DNA of 64,000 nucleotides. Origin: CADEGL01 sp050180485 (GTDB lineage: Bacteria > Pseudomonadota > Alphaproteobacteria > CADEGL01). Location of the stretch: contig JBFXED010000007.1 of NCBI GenBank assembly GCA_050180485.1, positions 1-64,000 of the forward strand, given 5' to 3'. Both the position numbers and the translations under genes were made by a program. Numbering within the stretch: the stretch's first letter is position 1; each line of letters begins with the position of its first letter. Positions 17,598 through 25,117 of this stretch are shown one piece after another. The notes beneath the pieces were generated by a model. The model was not told the DNA's origin, ran no database searches, and was given only the letters and a program-made list of their open reading frames with translations.

Positions 17598-19412
17598 ATG
17601 GCGTCACCCCCTCTCGTCGCGCTCAGCGACGCCCTCGTCACCTACGGCGGCAAGCCGGTTTTTCAGGGCATTTCCCTCGGCCTCGGCCGGGGCGAGCGCG
17701 TCTGCCTGGTCGGCCGCAACGGCAGCGGGAAATCGACGCTCCTGAAGGCGCTGGCCGGCATCGTGGCGCTCGACGCGGGCGAGCGGTTCCGCCAGCCCGG
17801 CGCGCGCATCGCCTATATGCCGCAGGAGCCGGTGTTCGCCCCCGGGCAGAACGCCGGTGCCTTCATCGCCCGCAGCCTGACGGAAATCGCGGGCGAGGCG
17901 CCGCCCCATCGCGTCGAGGCCGCGCTGGACGAGGCGGGTATCGCGTCGGACCGGACCCTAACCGAGCTGTCGGGCGGCGAGGCACGGCGCGTCACGCTCG
18001 CCGCCGCGCTGGCCTGCGATCCCGACATTCTTTTGCTCGACGAGCCGACCAACCATCTCGACATCGCGGCCATCGAGGCGCTGGAGGAGCGGCTCGGCGC
18101 CCATACCGCCGGCCTGCTCTTGATCAGCCACGACCGCGCGTTCCTCAAACGCCTGTCGCGGCGGACCCTGTGGCTGGACCGCGGCACCTTGCGCGAGCAC
18201 GACCGCGGCTATGAGGATTTCGAGCGCTGGTCGGAAGCGGTGCTCGAGGCCGAGGCGGCCGAGCGCGCCCGCGCCGACAAGCGGATCGAGAGCGAGACCC
18301 TCTGGCTGCGCCAGGGCATCTCCGCGCGCCGCCGCCGCAACCAGGGGCGCCTGGCCCGGCTGATGGACATGCGCGAGGCGCGCGCCCAGCGCCAGAATCT
18401 GCGTCTCGCGAAACTCGGTATGGTCGAGGCGAAATCGGGCGGCCACATCGTCGCCGAGCTTGAAGACGTGGCGAAGGCCTTTCCCGGCGAAAGCGGCCCC
18501 AAGACGATCCTCAAAGGTTTCTCGACGCGCATCGTGCGTGGCGACCGCATCGGCATCATCGGCGGCAACGGCGTCGGCAAATCGACGCTGCTCGGCATCA
18601 TCACCGGCGCGCTGCCGCCCGACAGCGGCACCGTCCGCCACGGCACCAATCTCCAGGTCTCCTATTTCGACCAGCGCCGCGCGAGCCTCGATCCCGATCT
18701 GTCGCTCTGGCAGACCCTGGCGGGCGGGGGCGACACCGTGCTGGTCCAGGGCCAGCAGCGTCATGTGACGTCCTATCTCAAGGACTTCCTGTTCGGCGAC
18801 GCGCAGTTCCGCGCCAAGGTCTCGACGCTGTCGGGCGGCGAGCGCAACCGTCTGCTCCTGGCCCAGGTGCTGGCGCGCCCATCGAATCTCTTGGTGTTCG
18901 ACGAACCGACCAACGACCTCGACATGGAGACCCTCGATCTGTTGGAGGAGGTGCTGGCCGATTACGACGGCACGCTTCTGCTCGTCAGCCATGATCGCGA
19001 TTTCCTGGACCGGCTGGTCACCAGCGTGATCGCCATGGAGGGGAACGGCGTGGTCGACGAATATGTCGGCGGCTACAGCGACTATCTGCGCCAACGCCCG
19101 CCGCGCGCGCCGAAATCCCCGCCGAAGCCGGCAGCCCGCCCCGCATCGCCGCCATCTCCGCCACCCGCGCGCGCCCCGCGCATGAGCTGGAAGGAAAAGC
19201 GCGAGCTGGAAGACCTGCCCCAGCGCATCGCTTCGCTCGAGGCCGAGAAATCCGCCCTTGAGAAGTCGATGGCCGATCCCGATCTCTATGCCCGTAACCG
19301 CGCTTCGTTCGAGAAGGCATCGTTGCGCCACGGCGCGGTCCTCACGGAACTCGCGGAGGCCGAGGAGCGCTGGCTGCTTCTGGCCGTGCGGGCGGAGAAG
19401 GGCACGGCATGA
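17598..19412 (+). CDS. uup: ABC-F family ATPase, Uup-like
   Basis: A 604-residue soluble protein with two ATP-binding cassettes and no membrane helices. The first has Walker A GRNGSGKSTLLKAL (about 37-50), signature LSGGEARR and Walker B ILLLDEPTNHLD; the second has GGNGVGKSTLLGII (about 324-337), LSGGERNRLLLAQVL and LLVFDEPTNDLD. The last about 70 residues form a charged coiled coil, as in Uup, after a proline-rich linker. ABC-F proteins act on ribosomes, and Uup also affects excision of transposons. The ATG at 17598 was chosen because upstream codons lack family similarity. Its stop overlaps greB by ATGA. Confidence 0.92.
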   Translation: MASPPLVALSDALVTYGGKPVFQGISLGLGRGERVCLVGRNGSGKSTLLKALAGIVALDAGERFRQPGARIAYMPQEPVFAPGQNAGAFIARSLTEIAGEAPPHRVEAALDEAGIASDRTLTELSGGEARRVTLAAALACDPDILLLDEPTNHLDIAAIEALEERLGAHTAGLLLISHDRAFLKRLSRRTLWLDRGTLREHDRGYEDFERWSEAVLEAEAAERARADKRIESETLWLRQGISARRRRNQGRLARLMDMREARAQRQNLRLAKLGMVEAKSGGHIVAELEDVAKAFPGESGPKTILKGFSTRIVRGDRIGIIGGNGVGKSTLLGIITGALPPDSGTVRHGTNLQVSYFDQRRASLDPDLSLWQTLAGGGDTVLVQGQQRHVTSYLKDFLFGDAQFRAKVSTLSGGERNRLLLAQVLARPSNLLVFDEPTNDLDMETLDLLEEVLADYDGTLLLVSHDRDFLDRLVTSVIAMEGNGVVDEYVGGYSDYLRQRPPRAPKSPPKPAARPASPPSPPPARAPRMSWKEKRELEDLPQRIASLEAEKSALEKSMADPDLYARNRASFEKASLRHGAVLTELAEAEERWLLLAVRAEKGTA

Positions 19413-19960
19413 ACAAGGCCTTCGTCAAGGAAGACGCGGAAGCCGACGACGACGGCCCCGAGCCGGAGGTGGCCCTGCCTGCGGGCGTGAAGAACTACAT
19501 CACGCCCGAGGGCTTGCGGCGGCTGCAGGACGAGCTGCGCGATCTTCTGAACGTCGAGCGGCCGAAGATGGTCGAAGTGGTGTCGTGGGCGGCGGGCAAC
19601 GGCGACCGCTCCGAGAACGGCGATTACCTCTACGGCAAGAAACGCCTGCGCGAGATCGACCGCCGCGTGCGCTTCCTGTCCAAGCGCCTGGAGATCGCCT
19701 CCGTCGTCGATCCGGCGCGGCAGACGCTGCGCGACCGCGTCTTCTTCGGCGCGACCGTCACCTATGCCAACGCGGCGGACGAGGAGAAGACGGTCACCAT
19801 CGTCGGCATCGACGAGGCCGATCTCGACCAAGGCCGCGTCAGCTGGGTCTCCCCCATCGCACGGGCCCTGATGAAATCCCACGAAGGCGACACGGTCGAA
19901 CTGCGCTCGCCCGGCGGAACCGAAAGCCTCAAGGTCGTCGCGATCCGCTACCCCGGCTAG
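19409..19960 (+). CDS. greB: Transcription elongation factor GreB
   Basis: A 183-residue Gre factor. The N-terminal coiled coil runs from about 28 (YITPEGLRRLQDELRDLL) to about 100; its tip carries acidic residues in GDRSENGDYLYGKKRLREID, the GreB/GreA signature. The C-terminal FKBP-like domain includes FGATVTYAN and SPIARALMKSHEGDTVEL. GreB enters the RNA polymerase secondary channel and stimulates cleavage of backtracked RNA. The basic patch KRLREIDRRVRFLSKRLE favours GreB over GreA. It has an acidic 25-residue N-terminal extension. Translationally coupled to uup by a four-base overlap. Confidence 0.93.
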   Translation: MNKAFVKEDAEADDDGPEPEVALPAGVKNYITPEGLRRLQDELRDLLNVERPKMVEVVSWAAGNGDRSENGDYLYGKKRLREIDRRVRFLSKRLEIASVVDPARQTLRDRVFFGATVTYANAADEEKTVTIVGIDEADLDQGRVSWVSPIARALMKSHEGDTVELRSPGGTESLKVVAIRYPG

Positions 19961-20093
19961 GCGCCGGCCGGAGCGACCCGACCGCGCTGAGGGTAATTTT
20001 TCCTAGCTTGGACGCCCTCGGCTTCCTCTTGAATCCGTTTTCCGCCCTCCTATTTCAGCGGCAAATTTCGGTTCCCAGCTGGGGAGGTTGGAG

Positions 20094-20333
20094 ATGGACG
20101 ATCTGAGGGAAAGGGCCCGCGCGCTGATCAACCAGCATGGCGATGCGGCGGCCGAGGTCGCCAAGGCCCGCAGTTTGCGCTTCCGGGCGTTGGGGGATGC
20201 GGCGGACGCGATCCTGTGGGAGCGCGTCATGGACATCGCGCTGGAGATGCTGGCTGAACCGCTAGATTCCGGTGTCCCGATGAACCATGGGCGGCATGCC
20301 GCCGCTGAAGCGGCGCGGGCCGCGCAAAGCTAG
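20094..20333 (+). CDS. Small hypothetical protein, helical
   Basis: A 79-residue soluble protein with no recognised domain. It is mostly predicted helix and rich in Ala, Arg and Glu; the core pattern is DLRERARALINQHGDAAAEV, then an Arg/Leu stretch and WERVMDIALEML. Short proteins with this start are common and uncharacterised in Alphaproteobacteria (from memory). GGGGAGG lies nine bases upstream of the ATG, which supports translation; a TTG two codons upstream is less likely. It converges on the VOC gene at 20390. Confidence 0.6.
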   Translation: MDDLRERARALINQHGDAAAEVAKARSLRFRALGDAADAILWERVMDIALEMLAEPLDSGVPMNHGRHAAAEAARAAQS

Positions 20334-20361
20334 TCCGGCTTCCGCGACCGATCGCGACACC

Positions 20362-20383
20362 GCCCTGAAGACTCTGTCAGGGC
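20362..20383. terminator. Hairpin between convergent genes
   Basis: GCCCTGA (20362-20368) and TCAGGGC (20377-20383) are perfect 7-bp arms around an eight-base loop. It sits between the convergent small ORF and the VOC gene. No T run follows on either strand, so its role as terminator is only likely. Confidence 0.4.
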
Positions 20384-20389
20384 CAGGCG

Positions 20390-20872
20390 TCACCCGCGCC
20401 GGGCTTTCTCGATCGCGGCGACATCGATCTTCTTCATGGTCAGCATCGCCTCGAAGGCGCGCTTGGCCTCGTCGCCGCCCTTCGCCATGGCCTCGGTGAG
20501 CGTGCGCGGCGTGATCTGCCAGGAAACGCCCCACTTGTCCTTGCACCAGCCGCACGCGCTTTCCTGGCCGCCGTTGCCGACGATGGCGTTCCAATAGCGG
20601 TCGGTCTCTTCCTGGCTGTCGGTCGCGATCTGGAACGAGAAGGCTTCGGTCTGCTTGAAGATGGTGCCGCCGTTCAGGCCGATGCACCGGACGCCGGCGA
20701 CGGTGAAATCGACCGTCAGCACGTCGCCCTTCTTGCCGGAGGGATAGTCGGCCGGCGCGCGGTGGACGGCATGGACCGCGCTGTCGGGAAAAATCTTGGC
20801 ATAGAAGTTGGCCGCCGCCTCGGCGTCCTTGTCGTACCAAACGCAGATCGTGTTCTTCGCGGCCTTTGCCAT
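20390..20872 (-). CDS. VOC family protein, PhnB-like
   Basis: A 160-residue protein of the PhnB/YdcW-like VOC group. It opens NTICVWYDKDAEAAANFYAK, has FTVAGVRCIGLNGG, and carries the typical WCKDKWGVSWQITPRTL segment that replaces the metal-binding second half seen in other glyoxalases. The family has been misnamed 3-demethylubiquinone methyltransferase; its real chemistry is unclear. The ATG at 20872 follows AAAGGACA at good spacing; a 25-residue upstream extension of the frame is not counted. Confidence 0.87.
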   Translation of the reverse strand: MAKAAKNTICVWYDKDAEAAANFYAKIFPDSAVHAVHRAPADYPSGKKGDVLTVDFTVAGVRCIGLNGGTIFKQTEAFSFQIATDSQEETDRYWNAIVGNGGQESACGWCKDKWGVSWQITPRTLTEAMAKGGDEAKRAFEAMLTMKKIDVAAIEKARRG

Positions 20873-21004
20873 GGCGTGTCCTTTCGCTGTGAAGCCTGTC
20901 TTCTGAGGTAGGGTACCCCGGCAGGTTTCTCCACCCCGTGAAAACACACCCCGCGGCGCGTTTCGGCCGGGGGCGGTGCGCCCGGAAGGCGGGGATGCGG
21001 CCGT

Positions 21005-22174
21005 CTAGAGCAGAAAAAGCTCTCGGGGCGTTTTGGTCAGGACTTCAACCCCGGACTCGGCGACGCGAAATGTCTCGCTGATCACGTAGCCGAAGTCCTC
21101 TTCGATCCAATTCCCCAGCATCAGGTGAAACGTCATGTTGGGTTGCAGAACCGTCCCGTCGCCGTCCTTGAGGCTCGCGGTCGGTTCCAGCCAATCGATG
21201 CCGATGGGGTAGCCGCAACGGGAATCCTTTTTGAATCCGAGCTTTTCGATCGTGCGGTAGAAAGCATTGGCGACATCGCTGCAGGTCGCACCGGGCCGGA
21301 CCGCGCCGAGCGCGGTTTCCAGGCCGGCAACCTCGGCCTCGTGAATCCGGCGCAGCCGGTCGGACGGCGCGCCGATCGAGAATGTACGCATAAGCGCGGC
21401 GGCGTAACCGTGCCGGATGCCGCCCAGTTCCAGGTTGATCTGCGAGCCGTCGCGAAAAACGTCCTGGCTCCACGGAATGTGGCATGTGCCGGTGCGCGGG
21501 GACGAGCAGAGATAGATCGGTTTGATGACCGTTCCGGATTTGCCGTTGGCGCCGCGCACCAGCGTCGCCACGATTTCCGCGGCGGCATCGGCTTCCCGCA
21601 CGCCGGGCCGTATCACCTCCGTGGCGCGCCGGATGGCCGCGTCGGAGATGGCGGCGGCTTCCCGCATGACCGCTATTTCGAGATCGGACTTCACCATGCG
21701 AATCCAGGCCACCGCCTTGGTGCAATCGGCGATCTTGGCCTTCGGCAGCCGGGTTTTGAATTTCTCCGCGGTCTGCGCCGATAGATTGCCGAGCTCGAGT
21801 CCCAGGCCCCGCTCCGCAAGGCCGCTCTCCGACAGGAAATCGATCACCGTATCGAAGCCGTCCCTATCGGGATTGCCGATCAGCGATTCCGGATAGCCGA
21901 TGACGTTTTCGCGCGCGAGAAACGTCTGGTGCACGGCGGCCGGCGCGTCCTGGCGGCGCAGAATGAAGGTCGGTTCCTCTTTTCCGGCCGAAACCACCAA
22001 CCCTTGCGGAACATAGCCCGACAAGGCCGTGTAGCCCGTGAGGTAGGTGATGTGCGACCCGTTGTTGACGATCAGCGCCTCGATCCCGCGCGACGCCATT
22101 TCCGATTTCACGGCCGCGAGCCTTCGCAGGTACTCCGTCCGTGGAAACGCCTGGGGGCCTTTTTCGATCGGCAT
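21005..22174 (-). CDS. M24-family hydrolase resembling ectoine hydrolase DoeA
   Basis: A 389-residue pita-bread protein: creatinase N domain (about 10-145, with NNGSHITYLTGYTALSGYVP) and M24 catalytic domain. The C-terminal CGYPIGIDWLEPTASLKDGD, VLQPNMTFHLMLGNWIEEDF and GYVISETF follow DoeA, which opens the ectoine ring to N-acetyl-diaminobutyrate. Usual M24 metal ligands are replaced (ELGGIRHGYAAALMRTF has no second Asp), as in creatinase/DoeA enzymes that work without metal. It is 54 bases after the M14 gene in the same direction, probably one operon. Alternatives are another cyclic amide or amidine hydrolase. Start is ATG; a GTG precedes it by one codon. Confidence 0.75.
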   Translation of the reverse strand: MPIEKGPQAFPRTEYLRRLAAVKSEMASRGIEALIVNNGSHITYLTGYTALSGYVPQGLVVSAGKEEPTFILRRQDAPAAVHQTFLARENVIGYPESLIGNPDRDGFDTVIDFLSESGLAERGLGLELGNLSAQTAEKFKTRLPKAKIADCTKAVAWIRMVKSDLEIAVMREAAAISDAAIRRATEVIRPGVREADAAAEIVATLVRGANGKSGTVIKPIYLCSSPRTGTCHIPWSQDVFRDGSQINLELGGIRHGYAAALMRTFSIGAPSDRLRRIHEAEVAGLETALGAVRPGATCSDVANAFYRTIEKLGFKKDSRCGYPIGIDWLEPTASLKDGDGTVLQPNMTFHLMLGNWIEEDFGYVISETFRVAESGVEVLTKTPRELFLL

Positions 22175-22228
22175 CACGTCGGCTCCATTTGGGTCATCTC
22201 GAATTGCCGTCGGCGCGCACGGACCGGG

Positions 22229-23347
22229 CTAGCTTCGCGCGCAGAGCGTCTCCATCGCCTGGCGGTGCACCAGATGCACCCGCCCGGCAACCATTTCCTT
22301 CCAGTCGGCCAACTGCGGGTAATAATGGTTCTTGCTGGCCGCGCGGATTTGGCGGCCCAATTCCGAATCGGCCTCGTCCGGGCGATACCGGAACAGCCAG
22401 TGATCGTTGCGCAGGACTTCCCGTCCGCGTTCGGGATCGTATGTTCCGAACTCCAAGGCAACGTATGTGTGTCTGTCTCCCAGCGTGCGCTGCCAAAATT
22501 CGTCCTGGTTGCCGGAAATCGCGACCGAGGATGAGGTGCCGAGATCCGGCGACGTGACCGAGGGGCCAAAGATGGTGACCGCGCGCTCATATCCCTTTTG
22601 CCCCGAGGGTTGCTCGCATTGAAGTTCGCCGTAGCCATAGGGGCCGAGCCCCGTGTGGTAATCGACGATCACGGCGTACGCGCGGCCGGCGATGTCGAAT
22701 TCCGCCGCCACCTGCTCCAGGGTTCTCCTGGCCTCCGTGGGTTGGGTTCCGCCGTAAAACATTCCGCCCGGCCGGGTGTATTGTCCGGACTTCCGCGCTT
22801 CCTGGAATTTCCATTCGCCGTGGCGCGACCGGTAAGCCGCGATGGCCGCTTCCGCGCGCCGCATGCCTTCCTGGCTCCGGTCGGACGGCACCAGGTGATC
22901 CGCCAATTCCTCATAGCCGGGATTCGCAGGAACGGGCTTCGAGAAATCGACGAAATTCCGATTGAGATCGCAGCCCTCCGCGGTCACGCGGCGATCCCAG
23001 GCGAATCCGTAACAGTTCAACGCGTGGACGCACAGCACGGCCACCGAAGCCGGCAGGCTGTCCTGAAACCCGGCCTTCAAGAACAGGAGTTGCGCTGCTG
23101 ACCCGCAATAGCCTTCCACGCCGTGCGTGCCGGAGACCAGCACCAACAGCTTCTTGGCGTCCGGCCTTCCGAAATACGCGGCATCGGTGAAGAGAGCTTC
23201 GCCGGAAGGTCCGCTGCTGGCGGACCGGTATGCTTTCGAAGCGGGCGCGGCCGCCAGAAATTTCTCGCGCGCTTCCGCATACCTTTCGGAAAACGCCGTG
23301 GAACTAAGAAGCTTCGCGCTATCGAGATTCATGTTGCTCGCGGACAC
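22229..23347 (-). CDS. DUF2817 family protein, M14 zinc-carboxypeptidase-like
   Basis: A 372-residue putative zinc hydrolase. Metal ligands of the M14 fold fit His/Glu in SGTHGVEGYCGS (about 93-104) and His in IVDYHTGLGPYGYGE (about 227-241); the substrate region CDLNRNFVDF is near 149-158 and the catalytic Glu is probably in YVALEFGTYDPE. Such enzymes remove an acyl group or C-terminal residue from small substrates. DoeB, the partner of DoeA in ectoine breakdown, is also M14-like, but this gene has the DUF2817 pattern rather than DoeB's. The start is unclear: GTG 23347 or ATG 23332, neither with a good ribosome binding site. Confidence 0.75.
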   Translation of the reverse strand: MSASNMNLDSAKLLSSTAFSERYAEAREKFLAAAPASKAYRSASSGPSGEALFTDAAYFGRPDAKKLLVLVSGTHGVEGYCGSAAQLLFLKAGFQDSLPASVAVLCVHALNCYGFAWDRRVTAEGCDLNRNFVDFSKPVPANPGYEELADHLVPSDRSQEGMRRAEAAIAAYRSRHGEWKFQEARKSGQYTRPGGMFYGGTQPTEARRTLEQVAAEFDIAGRAYAVIVDYHTGLGPYGYGELQCEQPSGQKGYERAVTIFGPSVTSPDLGTSSSVAISGNQDEFWQRTLGDRHTYVALEFGTYDPERGREVLRNDHWLFRYRPDEADSELGRQIRAASKNHYYPQLADWKEMVAGRVHLVHRQAMETLCARS

Positions 23348-23423
23348 ACATCATGGCTGGTTCCCCACTTCCTGGAATGAGTTACTCAAGGTTAGATAAA
23401 ACCAAAGGCGCCGTTCAGGTTAC

Positions 23424-24005
23424 CTAACTCGGATAGGAAAATAGCGAAATCTCTGGCGTCTCCAGGAAGTTCCCGCAAAGAAACCACTTCGACTGATCCG
23501 CCGATGCGGAGCCAAACACCCAGAGCGACGCGATATTCAGCTGTGGGACGGTGATCGTCGTCGGGTCAAACGGCCCTTCTCGATTAACTTTAATCGCGAC
23601 AGTCAGGTCACGCGAAACGGGATATTTGCTAAGGCGGTCGATAACCGCCTGGAGGGTGGCCAGGGGATTAAGCTTGTGCGGCACAACCTCTTTCAATTGA
23701 ACCATGGCGAAATGTCGCGTAGGTGGCACTTCCCATGCGGCGACGAAATCGAAATCCGATTCTTCGCGCGGGTACACCCACACAGTCTGGCCGATGCGAC
23801 ACGACATCCCGTAACTGAAAAGGCATGCATCTCTGATTTCGCGGTCATGCCTGAGCGCGTTGGTCCGAAGTGCACGCACATTCGAGGGTATATCAACATC
23901 GAGGAGGCCGCACTCTATGGCTCGCAACCTTACCAGCGCTTTCGCAGGATCAATTCGCTTCGCCCTGTTAATGCTATTCAGCCAAGTTTGGTCCACGACG
24001 GCCAC
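23424..24005 (-). CDS. Hypothetical protein, possible PD-(D/E)xK nuclease-like fold
   Basis: About 193 residues if started at the GTG at 24005; the true 5' end is unknown. The open frame continues upstream into a 61-bp copied piece of the frhB-like gene, where it reads the wrong frame of that gene, so those residues are unlikely to be native. The middle part has ESDFDFVAAWEV and then FAMVQLKEVVP, which fits the D...Q-x-K core of PD-(D/E)xK nucleases, followed by a helix and the strands DLTVAIKVN and ASLWVFGSA. That is weak fold inference. Codon use is less G+C-rich than in neighbours, which suggests acquisition; the gene may be 5'-truncated. Confidence 0.45.
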   Translation of the reverse strand: MAVVDQTWLNSINRAKRIDPAKALVRLRAIECGLLDVDIPSNVRALRTNALRHDREIRDACLFSYGMSCRIGQTVWVYPREESDFDFVAAWEVPPTRHFAMVQLKEVVPHKLNPLATLQAVIDRLSKYPVSRDLTVAIKVNREGPFDPTTITVPQLNIASLWVFGSASADQSKWFLCGNFLETPEISLFSYPS

Positions 24006-24015
24006 CAATGTCTGG

Positions 24016-24076
24016 AGACGCGCAGGCCGGGATAGCGCGGCGCGATCTGGCCGGCCAGGAACAGGTCGATCTGGCG
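24016..24076 (-). repeat. 61-bp direct repeat, copy A (detached frhB fragment)
   Basis: 59 of 61 bases match 25234-25294, in the same orientation and 1218 bases away. Copy B lies inside the intact frhB-like gene (codons about 358-378); copy A has no other frhB sequence around it. The two mismatches are at 24029 and 24066. Confidence 0.93.
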
Positions 24077-24214
24077 CTCCCATCATGTGCGACTCATTGA
24101 AAGCCGGTCTGATACGGTGCAATAAAGGAGAGTTATTAATTTAAGCATGAGACACGATGGCTTGCGTTGTTTGCGAATGAGTTTTGCCTTACCCAAATAC
24201 CAGCACCGAACCTC

Positions 24215-25114
24215 ATGAGTCGCAACGTTTCCATGAATGCCGCTCCTGCCGTACAAGGAATCGGCTTGATGGTTGCGGCTGTATTGTTCTTTTCGTTCAT
24301 CGATGCAATTACGAAGTATTTAAGCGCATTCACACCGGTCCTATTCATTCTTTGGGGCCGCTATCTCTTTCAAAACCTTTTTGTCGTCGTTCTGCTCGTG
24401 CGTGCGGGCTCGTTTGGATTCCTGCGCACCAAGCGTTTGGGACTTCAGGCCGTCCGAGCTGGCCTCAATATCGCGACCAACTTCTTTTTCGTCTTCGGTC
24501 TTTTGGGGCTTCCCCTGGCAGACGCGGTGGCGTTGTACATGGTCGGGCCGCTTTTTATGACCGCCCTCTCCGCGCCGCTGTTGCGCGAAAGGGTTGGGAT
24601 GCGGCGGTGGATCGCGGTTGGCGTGGGGTTCATAGGAGCACTGATCATCGTTCGCCCCGGGATGGGCGACGCATTCAATTGGGCAAGTTTACTGATGCTT
24701 CTTGCCGCTTTGATGAATGCGTTCTTCCAGGTTGTGACGCGAAAGCTGTCGGACACGGAACGCCCGCTCACCCTGCTCTCGTACCTGACATTTACCGGGC
24801 TGATCGCGACCAGTGCGGTCGTGCCGTTCTATTGGATCAATGCCCCGATCAGCACACTGGCGCTTCTGGCGGCCCAGGGCGTTCTGTCCAACGCGGGGAA
24901 TTTGTGTCTCATCGCGGCCTTGCGTCAAACGCCCGCCTCGACGCTGGCGCCGTTCAATTACGGCACCATCGCATTCGCGACCATCATTGGTTACTTCGTC
25001 TTTAATCAGTTTCCCGATCAATGGACCATTACGGGCACTCTGGTCATCGTCGGATCGGGGCTCTATGTCTTTCACCGCGAGGCGATAAATCGCCGCAAGC
25101 AGCTGGCAACATGA
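24215..25114 (+). CDS. EamA/DMT family transporter
   Basis: A 299-residue membrane protein with ten hydrophobic helices in two EamA repeats; the first opens GIGLMVAAVLFFSFIDAITK and the second ASLLMLLAALMNAFFQVVTR. The family exports amino acids, nucleotide sugars or small metabolites. The reading frame extends to a TTG at 24167, but ATG 24215 or 24233 is more credible; none has a clear ribosome binding site. Its A+T content is visibly higher than that of flanking genes, and it lies between the two copies of the 61-bp repeat, so it is probably part of an inserted segment. Confidence 0.85.
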   Translation: MSRNVSMNAAPAVQGIGLMVAAVLFFSFIDAITKYLSAFTPVLFILWGRYLFQNLFVVVLLVRAGSFGFLRTKRLGLQAVRAGLNIATNFFFVFGLLGLPLADAVALYMVGPLFMTALSAPLLRERVGMRRWIAVGVGFIGALIIVRPGMGDAFNWASLLMLLAALMNAFFQVVTRKLSDTERPLTLLSYLTFTGLIATSAVVPFYWINAPISTLALLAAQGVLSNAGNLCLIAALRQTPASTLAPFNYGTIAFATIIGYFVFNQFPDQWTITGTLVIVGSGLYVFHREAINRRKQLAT

Positions 25115-25117
25115 CAT

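Noticed and set aside
16054..17607. A 517-codon minus-strand frame opposite the MFS transporter
   Set aside because: Shadow of the transporter; no domain pattern and biased composition.
20390..20872. Ubiquinone methyltransferase, a common label for this family
   Set aside because: The protein has the VOC fold pattern and no SAM-binding motif.
24147..24218. Short frame after AAAGGAG near 24125-24131
   Set aside because: Although a ribosome-binding-like site precedes an ATG, the frame is only 23 codons, with no recognised feature, and overlaps the EamA 5' region.
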